Shown piece after piece: positions 10,563-22,197 of a stretch of DNA of 64,000 bases (position 1 is the first letter of the stretch; each line of letters opens with the position of its first letter). Origin of the DNA: Hawksworthiomyces lignivorus (taxonomy: Eukaryota; Ascomycota; Sordariomycetes; Ophiostomatales; Ophiostomataceae). The notes beneath the pieces are model-generated. The model searched no databases and had not been told where the DNA came from. It worked only from the letters and a program-made list of their open reading frames with translations. Location of the stretch: assembly GCA_002917075.1 (NCBI GenBank), contig NTMA01000030.1:62001-126000 (forward strand), given 5' to 3'. Made by a program: the position numbers and the translations under genes.

Positions 10563-13464
10563 ACGTTCAGTAACATTCGACTGCTTTGGCGAATTAATCT
10601 TTTAAGTTTTAAGGGGAGAAGAGAGATCCAATTGATTATTTAGAGGCGCTTCTAAACTTTTAAAGACTCTATTTGGTATCTACTGTGACGCCTGTTTTCT
10701 TAATGGCTGATTTGAAAAATTTCCGGTTATTTGTTAATTCTATGCGTTCTTTTACAATACCATACATTCACGAGGCGAAGATTAAAGGGCTCGGCGAGGC
10801 TCTAGAGGATACATACCAGAATACAAGAAGAGACTGAAGATACGAGTTGATGTTCAATATCATTGAAGAACTAATCCAAAACCATTAATTTTCTAACGAA
10901 AAATACTGAGGCTGAAGTAAATTTAGAATTTGATATGTCAAATCGTCGAGCAGGTAGGATTCTATATGAAGGAATGTTCATTGGTACTTTGTAAGCTATA
11001 GCAGGCTACTATCTATTGATTAAGGCTTTTCATGATGGAGGTAGCAAGAGTTTAGTGAAGTTTTCGTAGGTAATGCATTCCATGAATTACTGCTCTTCTG
11101 TTCCGGCTTCGTGGCAAGAAATCTCGGGATCTTGTTACGGTCACTACTACGTGGTTTGATTGCAGTTGATGAACTGTGTATAAAATTTGAAGCAACCGTT
11201 GATTTCTCAAGATGCTCAAACTGATACTGTGGCTTCACTGGCACGATGTCCAGCTTCCCTCAGCATCATCAGCTTCTGGCTTCTGTTGGTCATTACATCT
11301 CCATATTTTGCATTCTCGTAGTTAGTGATCCAGATTTCATTTCATAGTTCTAAGAACAATATCCATTATTAGAAGGTGAATCTTTTGAATTGCTGCCGCA
11401 ATTCAAAAGAGTTGACTATGACAAGTCGGTTTAAAGTGCCACCTACACATTTACAAACTTCCACAAGAACGGCAAGAGCAATGTGATGATGTACTATTAG
11501 ACTCATTCACAATATCTGAATGTGCTTGAAGCGTACTAAAGCGATGTACTGCCTTATGTGAAGAATAGCTTGAGAGGGCGAGAAACCAGAAAGATGGAGA
11601 GGTCTTGGTTACCCTTTTTCCTTCATGTGCTTTCTTTAACTTTACTCTAGGATTGAGTATTAACAGAAAATGCTCGTGTATGAAAGTTGTTCGCTCTGGG
11701 CTTTTGAGGCACATACGTCCGATATACACCGTTTTTTATGAGAAGGCGAAGGCTTGCTGTTTGAGTTGACAATTATAGCCATGTAGGACAGAGTATTGGC
11801 TATAATGCATTACTCTGAACACTAACTGGTCTGATGATACATGGACTTCCTGCCCTCCTATGGGCTCTCGACATCGTTTTGGCCATGCACTAGTGCTCCA
11901 ATTAAATTCAATTTAAAGAAACCGGGTAGAAGCTTTTAATATCTTTGAATGGACTTCATGTTCTTCGCGGTTTGTAGGTATAAGCTTTGGCAAATATTTT
12001 CAACGATTGAACAGGTCGAAAATACTTGCCAAGTACCCGTAACCGAGCACCTCCTATATACGCGAGTGCAGCAAGTGCAGAAGACCTATTGATTGGAGCA
12101 TGTTGTCTAATGCTCGATCTCAGTTAGACCGCAACGAGGTTGTTTTGGTTCGGGTGGGTCGAATCGGACAGCAGAGGGAGGTTGTTGGATCAGAGGCAGG
12201 GACAAAAGCGCCCTAGAACGTGAGGGCCAGCGCAAGGCGATGAACATTCATCAACATCGGAGGAATGTATCTGCTCTATCCGCACAGTCTCAGCGGTGAC
12301 AAGTCATTTTTCTCACATTCTATGCAAAACCGCATAAAGGCGTCATTTGCCGTAGGTGCTATCATATGTTAGACTGGCACACTTGGTCTCGAAATAAGTC
12401 ACTGTAAATCGGAGGAATGAAGTGATAAAGAAAGATTAGACCATGAGTGAGTTCAAGAAGAGTGGAAATCATGACCCGGAGGGATGGCGAGCTCTTACAT
12501 ATGCGCCCGAGCCGCCTTCAACGACCGGACAAGAGGAACTTTTTTCTAAGGAAGAGGAAGTGAATATGACCAGACTAAAAGGATCCTTAACAATTACGGC
12601 TTTAATCAATTTTAGCTATTACTTAGCTGTATCTCTACGGAATATTTTCAAACAACTTGAAGGATTACCCTATACACATTAGCAAGACTTTGAAGAGTAC
12701 CTTTCTGGAAAACCCAATCCGGCGGACGTAAGCAAGGACGAACGTAACAAGGATGTTTTATAAGCAACTGTGAGGTAATCTCTTGCAATAACGAATGTGA
12801 ATAGGGAAAAGAAAATAACTGACTGGACTACTAGGGTGGATTCTAATAATATAAAATGCCGCGCCTGTGTTGCTCGAATGCCCCGTGTAAGCTTCCGCTT
12901 AGCCTCTGCACAATAATCATATCGTGTTCAGCTTCAAGACAATGCTTGGGAGTTGCTCCACATAGCAATGACTTCGTTTCAAGCTATGGTAAAGACTTCT
13001 AGTGTCCACACTTGGTCAGATATTTTTTATCCCGCCTCCTTTATTTTTTAGCAGGAAGATCTTCGTAATTCCCATTCTTGTCTTATATTTCCCTCTACTT
13101 ATAAGCTTCTAATTTTGTTCTGATATTGGATGAATACTTCTTTCAGTCAATTAGTCTCACATATCGCGTGTGATCTCGAGACTGTTGTTATGCTGTACGT
13201 AGCTGTATAGTAGCAGAAGGAGAAAAGCTACACCGATTTCAATCCCCTTGACATCCCGTGCTCCCCTGTATCCTACCAAACGAATAGCCGTTAGAAAATA
13301 TCAATCTCTCGTAGACAACTATCGCTAAACTGAGAGCCTCTCGGAACTGAAGAGTGCCGTGCTATTTGTCGTAACCATACATCCACGGTTCTTGGAGAAT
13401 GTGCCCTGCAGTACCGTCTTTCAGAACATATCTTGTGTCACTGGAGCCCGTACCACACAACCCA
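10563..13464. other. Intergenic, AT-rich, no gene recognised
   Basis: I see no supported gene. The stretch holds a near-perfect hairpin at 11381-11410, listed separately. A small ATG-initiated frame at 12443-12682 (79 codons) is unsupported by any domain. Composition is noticeably more AT-rich than around the coding genes. Confidence 0.35.
11381..11410. repeat. 12-bp perfect inverted repeat with 6-base loop
   Basis: The arms TCTTTTGAATTG and CAATTCAAAAGA are fully complementary and flank the loop CTGCCG. The structure lies about 820 bp downstream of the CFEM stop codon and belongs to no coding region. It could be a small structured RNA element, a factor-binding site or a transposon remnant; nothing else distinguishes these. 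Confidence 0.6.
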
Positions 13465-13538
13465 GGTCGATTGGTCTAGTTGGTCATGACGGCGCCTTAA
13501 CACGGCGCAGGTCGCCGGTTCGATCCCGGCATCGATCA
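13465..13538 (+). tRNA. tRNA-Val (anticodon AAC)
   Basis: A 74-base cloverleaf folds cleanly without an intron. The acceptor arms GGTCGAT and ATCGATC pair over seven positions, with discriminator A. The anticodon stem GCGCC/GGCGC encloses the loop TTAACAC, which gives anticodon AAC and hence valine. The T arm GCCGG-TTCGATC-CCGGC contains a canonical B box, and the A box falls in TGGTCTAGTTGG. A TTTTT run at 13547-13551 is a good RNA polymerase III terminator. Confidence 0.95.
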
Positions 13539-16500
13539 AGAATTACTTTTTGACCGCTGCGCTTTCTTAATATCCTTTATTTTATTTTATTTTTGCTGCG
13601 TCTGGAAGCCTTTTAATTTCGCCATATGCATCTCCATGGTGGTAGTGTATCATGCAGGACTGTGCTCACGTGATATCACATTGAATCGGTTCTCGTTCTC
13701 CGTTATCCTTGGCAACTCGGCTGCCGGGCTGCAAGTTGACTCCGGCAAGTCAAACCTGAGAGACAAGCTCCCGAGTCTTCCATGTGGCTATTTCCAGCTA
13801 ATTATTTGTTTTATTTCCAGTCTTTAGCTGCTTTCGGATTGCTTACCCAAAAACAGAAATTTTCTTTGTCGCACTTTTGGCTCTCAAGTTCGATGCATCC
13901 TATTTTGTCTTAGCTTCTGGATTTTTTCTGGAACTGTGTGATTAAAAAGTGCCAGGCTTATACACGTATACCTACCAAGTCGAGCTGTGGTTTGCATATT
14001 TTCTACTTAGATTGCTATGTAAGGAACATAAAAAATGCGATTTGATTCTATTGCATCTTGATTTCGGCAGCAGCTCTAACTTAATAGATGCAGAGACGTT
14101 CTTGTCTTCGCCACCACCACCTCGTCCTGAGTTGCGGAGGTGCTGCCGCTAAAGACAGAACAAAGTCTATTGTGATAGATTCTCATACCTTTCCTCTACT
14201 AAAGAAGTTGTAGAGTGCAATACTTTACACTGATGTATGCCAATGTCCTGCAGAAATAGTCCCTCATGTCTATACATCGGCCTTTTACGAAAAAGCATCA
14301 TCTAGAGAGAAACTATGAGGCTAAAAGAAAATCTGTAAAACTGAGAAACGGTCTGGCCTGTTCTATCTTCATTTTGCCTCTCTCATATGTGATTTCGGCA
14401 GCCGCGGCAACATGTGCTTGCAGTTCCCTATCTGTGACTCTAGAAGCATTTCGAAGTGGGCATTTTTCGCTGCAGCTTGAATTTGTGTAGCTGACTTCTT
14501 TCAATCAGTTGACCTCGAGCGGATATAAGAGGAAGACTACATGCATACAGTAGCTCGGCTTCATGTCTGGCATTTCCGCTTGAAGCTCAGAAAATGGAAC
14601 AATCTTTAAGCCACGAGGCCGCGATACTGCTATGAATAGTAATTTGCTGACCTGAACCTTTGCCTCCGTGGCTCCCTTTCTCTAAGGCCACCACCGCAGC
14701 AGCTTAGTCCGTTGTCGGGCCCGAGTCCGAGGCCAGACCATGCTTCAGGAATCCTACGGTTGCTCTCGTACCCGCGGGAAGATCCCCCAAGAGCCTTAGT
14801 ACGTTTTTCTAATGTAGGACAAGTCTATCGATGTTCTACGTCCTAGGAGACGGTAGTACGTCGTCATCCACGTTGCTGGCGCTCGCTATTTCACGGTCTA
14901 TTCCCATTTCCCCGATTGGTCGGCGTGTAAATAGGTCAGATGTTTACCAATATTTTGGTCTTTGTTGCTCATCTAGCAAAGATTCCAAAACAGAACCCGA
15001 TATCGTGTCCTATCCAGAGTTGCTCATCCAAAAGTCTGGGTCGGATGATGAGTTAATTGACTGGGGTCGTTTGGCTCACTTTTAGGTTGATTACCTTCGG
15101 GTGATCTTTTCCAGATGACAGACATCCAGTACAGTGCTTATTATACTGAACATACACAAGACAGGGAGGTTGGTGGCTATTTGGCCTATTAAGAGGGTGA
15201 CATTTTTTTCTTCTTTTCTCGCTAGCATCGTTTTGGGGTAGTCTACTCCGCAGGTGTGGAGAAGGGGAACTCTAATGACTCTCCTGCGGTTGCTAGTCCC
15301 CCTACTCCAAACCTAGAAGAACAGGTAATATTACGAAGCGTCTGGATACTCTTCATCTGGATTGTTTGCTTTCTCACAAGAAAAATGGTTCTTGGCAATG
15401 AGCTACAGTGATGGCATGTCCTAACCATATTTAACTCGGCCCCTTCTCCAAAAAATCCATGTGCTTTGGTGTTGGACATAATTCTCTGTTATTGTGCAAT
15501 GATTCAACGCGCTGATGTCCGTGCTAAGAATGTGAGTGTATTCTAAGAGTAAATTAGTATTGATTCCTTAGCTGAGGCAGTTAATGTTCCTAAGGAGTGC
15601 TTGTAAGCTATTTGCTCCATTATATACGCCGTATGCTGCGCTACCGCTTATCCTTTACTCTAGAAGCGGGAACTGAACAGCCCAACGGCTATTTCCTCTA
15701 CTTGCTCTTTGTGTCAAAATCAAATTTAATCAGAAATGAAACTGAAATTTATTGATTTTCTGAGATGTTTAAAATATCGCGTCTACAACCAAAGAAAAAA
15801 GAGAATAGTGATGGAAATATTCCAGCGGGAAATACATTCAATGGCCACCAACTTTAGTGTCGAATTTGGAGCGGAAATTTCGTCTCCTTCTTTATTCCAT
15901 CCCTTCGGTTTCCCAGCGCGTCCTCAGCAACTTTTCTTTCTTCTGCTTTTGGAGTTAACTCCAAGACGCTGCAAAATCACTTTGGGGATTAGGAGCAACC
16001 GGTGTCAAGCAGAGTATTTGGAGAAATGGTGTATTACAGACCGCGTTGCAGTGACCCGAGAAACAGTTCTACTAGTGCAGATGAAAGAAGGAAGCCAAGT
16101 CCCAGCAGCGGCAAGTTGCCACGAGGCACATGGAAGGGTGCAATAGTACTGCAGCTAAGCGTATAATTAAAACGTGTAGAGAAGAGCATGAAGAGCGGCC
16201 TGATCCCTCTTGGGTCAACTGATACTTTGGTATGTGCACGAAACAACGGTTGTTCTTGGTGCTATTAGTGACATCCTCTTTGTCTTTGAAGTATAACATG
16301 TCAGCTATCATTTGACAAAGACGGTAAAAATAGATAGGCGATATTATTTGACATTGCCGCGTCCGCGTCTACCATCCCTGGCATTACGCGGGTTCTCTCG
16401 ATGTGTGTTTCTACGGAGCATGGGGTGATCTTTCGACATTTGTGGTCCTCTCGACAATGTTCTACATTTAAAGATTACCCCATACCCCGTACTATCTAGG

Positions 16501-17664
16501 AAGAGTATTTTCCTTTGAATTTCGTTTATGCGCGGTCCCGGCAGCTCCCCGCACAAATATCTCGCCCACATTGTTATATTTGTGGCGACGTGCTTCTGGC
16601 CATAGTAGATGAAATATCGTTGAAAAGACGCTTCTTCAATATATATATATATATATAGATTGTAAAATCTGACCACCATTCCTTAATTTCATCCACAGAA
16701 TGCGCTTCTGTCATTCTTAAGCTTTCGACTCTAGATGCATTCTATACTTAAACGTACGTCAAAGTCCGCGTGCACTGGAGAAGCTTTGAAAGAGCAAAGA
16801 GGTTACTCCGCAGGATACTCTTAACCCGTAGCGCCGTTATTTCTCCACCAACGTTATTGCCACTGTGTGGTTTTCTTTATTTTCTGACGCCAAAGACAGA
16901 TTTTCCCCACACCACCCCTACTTCCTGAATCATTAACAATCCAAATGATCCAATCGTCGAAGAGTATGGTGCGGAACTGAATAACTCTGGGGTATGGGGT
17001 TGCCCTTTTTTTTTTTTTTTTTTTTTTTCCCCGTCTCCTTTGGGGTATCCTAGGCCCTCTTTCTATGTATATTCGTCGTCTTGCTGTACTGCCTCAGTAC
17101 ATTCTCACGTGTGAAATAAAGGTTGTTTCGGCAAGTATTTAGTGTAGGCAAAATTGAGTCGGACATGTACCTTGTAGCCGCACTGGGTATCTCAGCTGCC
17201 CTTGGAGTACGACTTCGCGAGACGATACCCTGAGTGGGGGAAGACCAAGGCATGGAAAGTAGAACGTCTGACCAATTTCGATCTGACTTTTGCGTTATGG
17301 TTCCTTTAGTAGTCTTGTGTCGGCATAAACTCGACTAGCTGAGAGCATAGGGCATCTCACCGCTGATAGGCAAATTTGAGGTTTCGCCCTAGACAGAAGG
17401 GCCACACTTGACAAGGAGACCGACATCCATTCCCGGATGGCCTGGAGCACAAATTGAACCAAGGAAGCTGGACGTGAGGGTTCCCACACTCTCCACCTAG
17501 ATGAATATAAACATATAAGTCACGACCAGTCCCAACCAAATCATTTCATTGACCTGCTGCTTGTCTCTGTACTCGCCTCTTTCCCTTTCCCTTTCCCTTT
17601 CCTTTTTTCTTTTTCTCTCGTTTTCTGTGTTATCCTCTCACGTGTCTCTTCAGACGCTACCACG
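13539..17664. other. Intergenic between tRNA-Val and the TRI12-type transporter
   Basis: Four kilobases without a supported gene; all frames are short and domain-free. Notable simple sequence includes a run of 23 T at 17006-17028, a TA microsatellite near 16640, and TTTCCC tandem units at about 17579-17603. A TATA-like ATATAAACATATAAG at 17505-17519 lies about 150 bp before the next start codon. Confidence 0.4.
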
Positions 17665-19718
17665 ATGTCTGTCGACGGGCATTCCATCCACGAGCACGAC
17701 GCGAAATTGGGGCACGAGTTCATTGCCGGTCACGATGTCGCGAAAGTCGCCCATATCGACGGTACCGTCGACTACATCGATGCCAAGGCTGTCGGTGGTG
17801 AGCTCGAGAACATGCCTCCAGGTTACTACTACAGCCCCGCCTTCTTAGGTACTATGCTGGTAAGCATTCTTTGACAAACTCGATGAAAAGACTAAACAAT
17901 AGAAGATTAGTTACTGATTCCCTCTGAAGGCCATCTGCCTTGCTAGTATCTGCGCCTACCTTGGTTGGGTGCTCCCGGCGAATACTTTGTACGTTGAATG
18001 GATGAGACGAGGAGGTTTACCGCAATGCACATTGTATTGAAACAGTCTTTCTAACATATTTCCCGATGTCTAGAGCTCTCATCAACGCTGAGTTGGGTAA
18101 CTCGCCCAATATCAACTGGGTCGCCACCGTCTGGACACTTGGATCTTGCGTGGGTTTCCTGTTGATTGGTCGTCTATCCGACATCTTCGGCCGCAAGTGG
18201 ATGGTCATGGGGACCACTGTGCTCTCGCTTGCCGGGTGTATCGTGGGCTCCTGTGCACAGAATGTCAACACGCTGATCGGCGCTAACCTGCTGAACGGCC
18301 TGGCGGCTGCCGGCCAGCTGTCTTTCGGTATCACTATCGGTGAGCTGGTGCCAAACAAGCACCGTGGCGTGGCCGTTACTGTCATCTTCCTGTCCAGTCT
18401 GCCTTTCGCTGTTTTCGGTCCCGTCATCGCACGCAGCTTCATCGACAACACCGTCTCCAAATGGCGCTGGAGCTATTACATTGGTGATATTCTCAACACC
18501 ATCACGCTGGTGCTTTTCTGGTTCTTGTACCACCCACCGACTTACACGCAGCTGCACATTGCCGGTAAGTCCAAGTGGCAGGCTGTCAAGGAGATTGACT
18601 ATGTCGGCATCTTTTTGTTCGTTGCCGGCTGCGTCCTCTTCCTCATCGGCCTGTCCTGGGGTGGCGGCGTCTACCCCTGGGCTAGTGCGCAGACGCTGTG
18701 CACACTGCTGATTGGCTTTGCCACGATCGTCGCGTTTGTGCTGTGGGAGGTCTACTTCTGCAAGGTGCAGCCGCTGATGCCTCCGCGGCTGTTCCGCAAC
18801 AAGGGCTTTGTCGGCATCGTCATCGTTGCGAATATTGGTGCTATGATCTACTACTCTATGACGGTGCTCTGGCCCACGATCATCACGGCGCTTTACACGA
18901 CCGACTCTATCCAGGTTGGCTGGCAATCGTCTGTTGTCGGCGGCGGTATTCTGCTGGGCCAAGTGCTTGGCGGCCTTGCCATCGGTTACGTGCCCCGCGT
19001 CAAGTATCAGGCCATCATTGCCTCGTGCTGCGCCATGGCATTCATCACGCCCATGGCGGCAATCACTGCCGACACGCACAACCTCTGCCTTGGCCTCGGC
19101 ATCCTGGGCCTCATCTCCATCGGCTACGTCGACAACATCACCTTCCCTGGTGTCACCCTGGTGCAAGAGTCTCAGGATATCGGCCTTGCTACTGGCGTCA
19201 TGGGCTCTATCCGTGCCCTGGGTGGCGCCATTGCCCAGGCCATGTACGTTAGCGTGCTCACCAACAAGCTGGCCGTCAACATCCCCAAGTACGTCGGCGC
19301 GGCCGCCACCCAGGCGGGCCTGCCTGAATCCTCGCTCGTCGACCTGTACGCTGCCATCACCGCTGGCGACCTCACCACCGTGCCAGGCATCAACACTGCC
19401 ATCGAGGTCGCCGTCGGCACTAGCTTGAAGACCGCCTACGCCCAGAGCTTCAAAATCGTCTTCTACTGCACTATCCCATTCTCCGTCATCCTCATCGCCG
19501 CCTCCTTCCTGGTGCCCAACATGGAGCCGTACCTGCACCTGAACGTGGCCAAGAAGCTGCAGACTAAGAGCGACATGGCAGCTGCCGAGCAACAGAATGT
19601 CATCGACGTGGAGAAGGCCAAGGCGACACAACTCGAGCACGCTGCACCGGCAGAGGTCGCCTTGGAGAGCATCTCGGTTGCCCCTGCTTCGGCTCCGGCA
19701 GCCGAGCGGACTACATAA
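17665..19718 (+). CDS. MFS transporter, TRI12 / siderophore-efflux-like family
   Basis: A polytopic plasma-membrane transporter of the 14-helix drug/siderophore class. The exons 17665-17859, 17930-17988 and 18074-19718 give 632 residues. Residues 1-60 are a hydrophilic cytosolic N-terminus; the first helix follows and is interrupted by both introns. Motif A reads GRLSDIFGRK between helices 2 and 3, and the sequence around WVATVWTLGSC and VGFLLIGRLSD matches the TRI12 (fungal trichothecene efflux pump-like) family. The C-terminal 60 residues are a charged, Ala-rich tail. Family members export toxins or move siderophores; no biosynthetic genes lie beside it, so the substrate cannot be inferred. 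Spacing to the next gene is about 800 bp, in convergent orientation. Confidence 0.9.
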
Positions 19719-20516
19719 GGAGATCAAGTGGATTTCTTTGTGGTGTGTGTCATGGCATAATTATGATAGTACTTCCTGTTTCTTTTCACTCATATTTTCT
19801 AAGTGTTTAATCATATTTTGGCGGATGAAGCTAGCCCCGGATCTGTAGCTTCAATGAGTGAAAAAATGAATGATACTAAGGCTTCTATGAACAATTATAT
19901 AGTTGCCGTCATAATTATACCACTCATGTTGGTTGCGTTACTTTATGTGGTCATGATTCAAATTTCCCTTCTGCGATGCAAACACAAGTAGCGTACACGC
20001 ACATCTTCGGTGCTTCTAGTGGTCAGGGACGTACAACTCAGGCACAACTTATATCTAGCTACGGCAAGCCTCTCGTAATGATCATGCCAAAACTCCATTT
20101 AGCACTCCTACAGTATCCTGAAGCGCTCGTCATTGACGAATCCGCCCTCGGCAATTCATGACGTCCCAGTATCACACCGGTACAGCTCTTCACAATCCGA
20201 AAGCAGAGGAGAGACCGACGCTCACAAGTGATAAACATATGAGTATTGGCTACGTGGTCATGTGTTTCTATCTAACCAAAAGTGGCTTGATGATATAAAG
20301 GTTCCAACGAGAATTCAAAGTAGACATAAGATTGAGGAAGAAATGAATCATACCAAAAGCAAGCTAATATCGATCTTGTAAATCTATAGCTTAGGTAGCC
20401 TCGAAGCCGTATTTATCTACTGCCATTCTAAGTACTGTAATCTATTCTTGTCCAATGTCTTTCAGATAACTTGCTAATGCTTCTATTTCTATGGCGCATA
20501 CTTTGCGCTGTGTACC
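19719..20516. other. Intergenic between convergent genes
   Basis: A shared 3' region of the TRI12-type transporter and the ammonium transporter. It is AT-rich and holds only short frames; the longest (19803-19991) has one hydrophobic stretch but no support. Confidence 0.4.
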
Positions 20517-22197
20517 TCACGAAGAAAAGCCGGCCTTGGGCTCCACTCTCTCTTGCTCACTGGACTCAGCAGAAGCCTCGGCAACAATAGCTTCATTTTG
20601 CATTTGCCGAGTTTCAAGCTCATGGAACATCCCCCAGTCACCGATTTCCTCGTCAAAGAATTGGTCCTGGTCGAGACCCTTTTCTTCAGCTTCATCGGTT
20701 ACACGCAGGTGCATGCCAGGGATGTACTTTAGGATCATAAGGAGTGCAAGAGAAACAACAAATGAATAAGCAGAGATAGCAGTGATTTCTGCAAATTGTT
20801 TTCCAACCTGAATTCCATTGCCGTCGATACCGCCAGGCGCGAGGGTAGCACTATCCAAGGCAGATACTGTTCAGGAGTCAGAATTCATATTTATAAAAGG
20901 GATGCAAAAAACGATCGCAAGCGAGGAGCCAATATTGGATCTCCTAGGAAGATCAACCTCTTACTTTTTTGTGTAGCAAAAATGCCCGTGAAGAAGGACC
21001 CCAGCATACCGCCAATGCCATGCAGTTTGAACACGTCCATTCCTTCGTCGATATTAAGCCATTCGTTCACGTCTTCCACCAAGGCGCAGCCAACGGCCGT
21101 AAGGAACCCAATGACGGCGGCGAGCCAAACCTGGACGTATCCAGCAGCCGGGGTAATGCCGACCAGTCCGGCAATGGCGCCACAACAGGCTCCAACGACG
21201 CTAAAGCGGCGCTTCTTCTTGATATAGTCGACGAAAACCCAGCCGATTGCTCCGGTCGAGGCGGCGGTATTTGTGTTAAAAGCTGCAAGCATGGCGCGGA
21301 CGGAAGCGTTAAGAGCAGAGCCGCCGTTGAAGCCGAACCATCCGAACCAGATCAGAACGGTGCCGAGGAACACCAGCGTGGTGTTGTGAACCTTGCCATG
21401 GGACTTGTCTGCAGGGTTTTTCTTGCGCTTGCCGAGGACGAGCGCATAGGCCAGAGCCGACCATCCCGACGAGATATGGACAGGGCCACCGCCTGCAAAG
21501 TCGAGAGACGGCAACTTATAAACGCGTTAGTAAAAGATGATTATGCACTGCTTTGTCAGGGATTTCACGATAAGTATTGCTACGCACATTATACAGCCAG
21601 CCGTTGGGATTCCAAGTCCAACAGGCGATAGGGCAATACACGATCGTCGCCCAAAAGAAGCCAAAGACGAGTGAGGGCACAATGCGTCCTCGTTCAAAGG
21701 CACCGCCAATCACAATCTGCACGGTGCAAGCGCAGAAGAGCAGCTGGTAGAGGCAGAAGACGATCTCTGGGATGGTCGAGCTACCGATTGAAGGTGCGGA
21801 CATGACGTTCTTCATGCCAAAATTCGCCAAGTCGCCAATGAAGGGACCAGCAGTGCGGCTGTAAGCCAACGAGTAACCCCAGAACATCCACTGGAACGTG
21901 GTCACCGCTCCAACCATCAGCGATTGGAAGAGGAGGGTCAAAGCTGACTTTCTACGAGAGAGACCGCCATAGAGCAGACCGAGACCCGGAATAATGAGCC
22001 ATACGATAAATCCACAGAAAACGAGGTATGTGTAATTATACTCGTAGCCAACGTATTGCGCGTTGACATCGACCTCGAGCGGATTGCCGCCGCTGGGCTC
22101 CGACTCGTTGAATGCCGGCTATATGAGATGTCAGTATGATGGACAAACGGACATAAGAGAAAACAAAATGTGGATAGACTAAGCTTACCGCGCTCAT
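20517..22197 (-). CDS. Ammonium transporter, Mep/AMT family
   Basis: A plasma-membrane ammonium channel/transporter of 479 residues. On the minus strand the exons are 22197-22189, 22118-21588, 21514-20965 and 20866-20517. The first exon codes for only Met-Ser-Ala. After a short acidic N-terminus, helices begin near residue 35 (YNYTYLVFCGFIVW). The family signature DFAGGGPVHISSG sits just after the second intron, and the helix with WFGWFGFNGGSALNA is typical of the pore region. The C-terminal cytosolic tail after about residue 425 is acidic (EEKGLDQDQFFDEEIGDW), as in the fungal regulatory tail. The second intron has a clear TTACTAAC branch site. Start choice rests on the first exon splicing in frame to the conserved N-terminal region; GATA boxes upstream suggest nitrogen control. 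Confidence 0.93.

Noticed and set aside
12443..12682. 79-codon ATG-initiated frame
   Set aside because: Good start context but no domain, homologue or splice continuation that I recognise, and it lies in AT-rich gene-free DNA.
18174..19727. 517-codon minus-strand frame opposite the TRI12-type transporter
   Set aside because: It mirrors GC-rich codons of the real gene, has a His/Asp/Gly-rich composition and no known fold.
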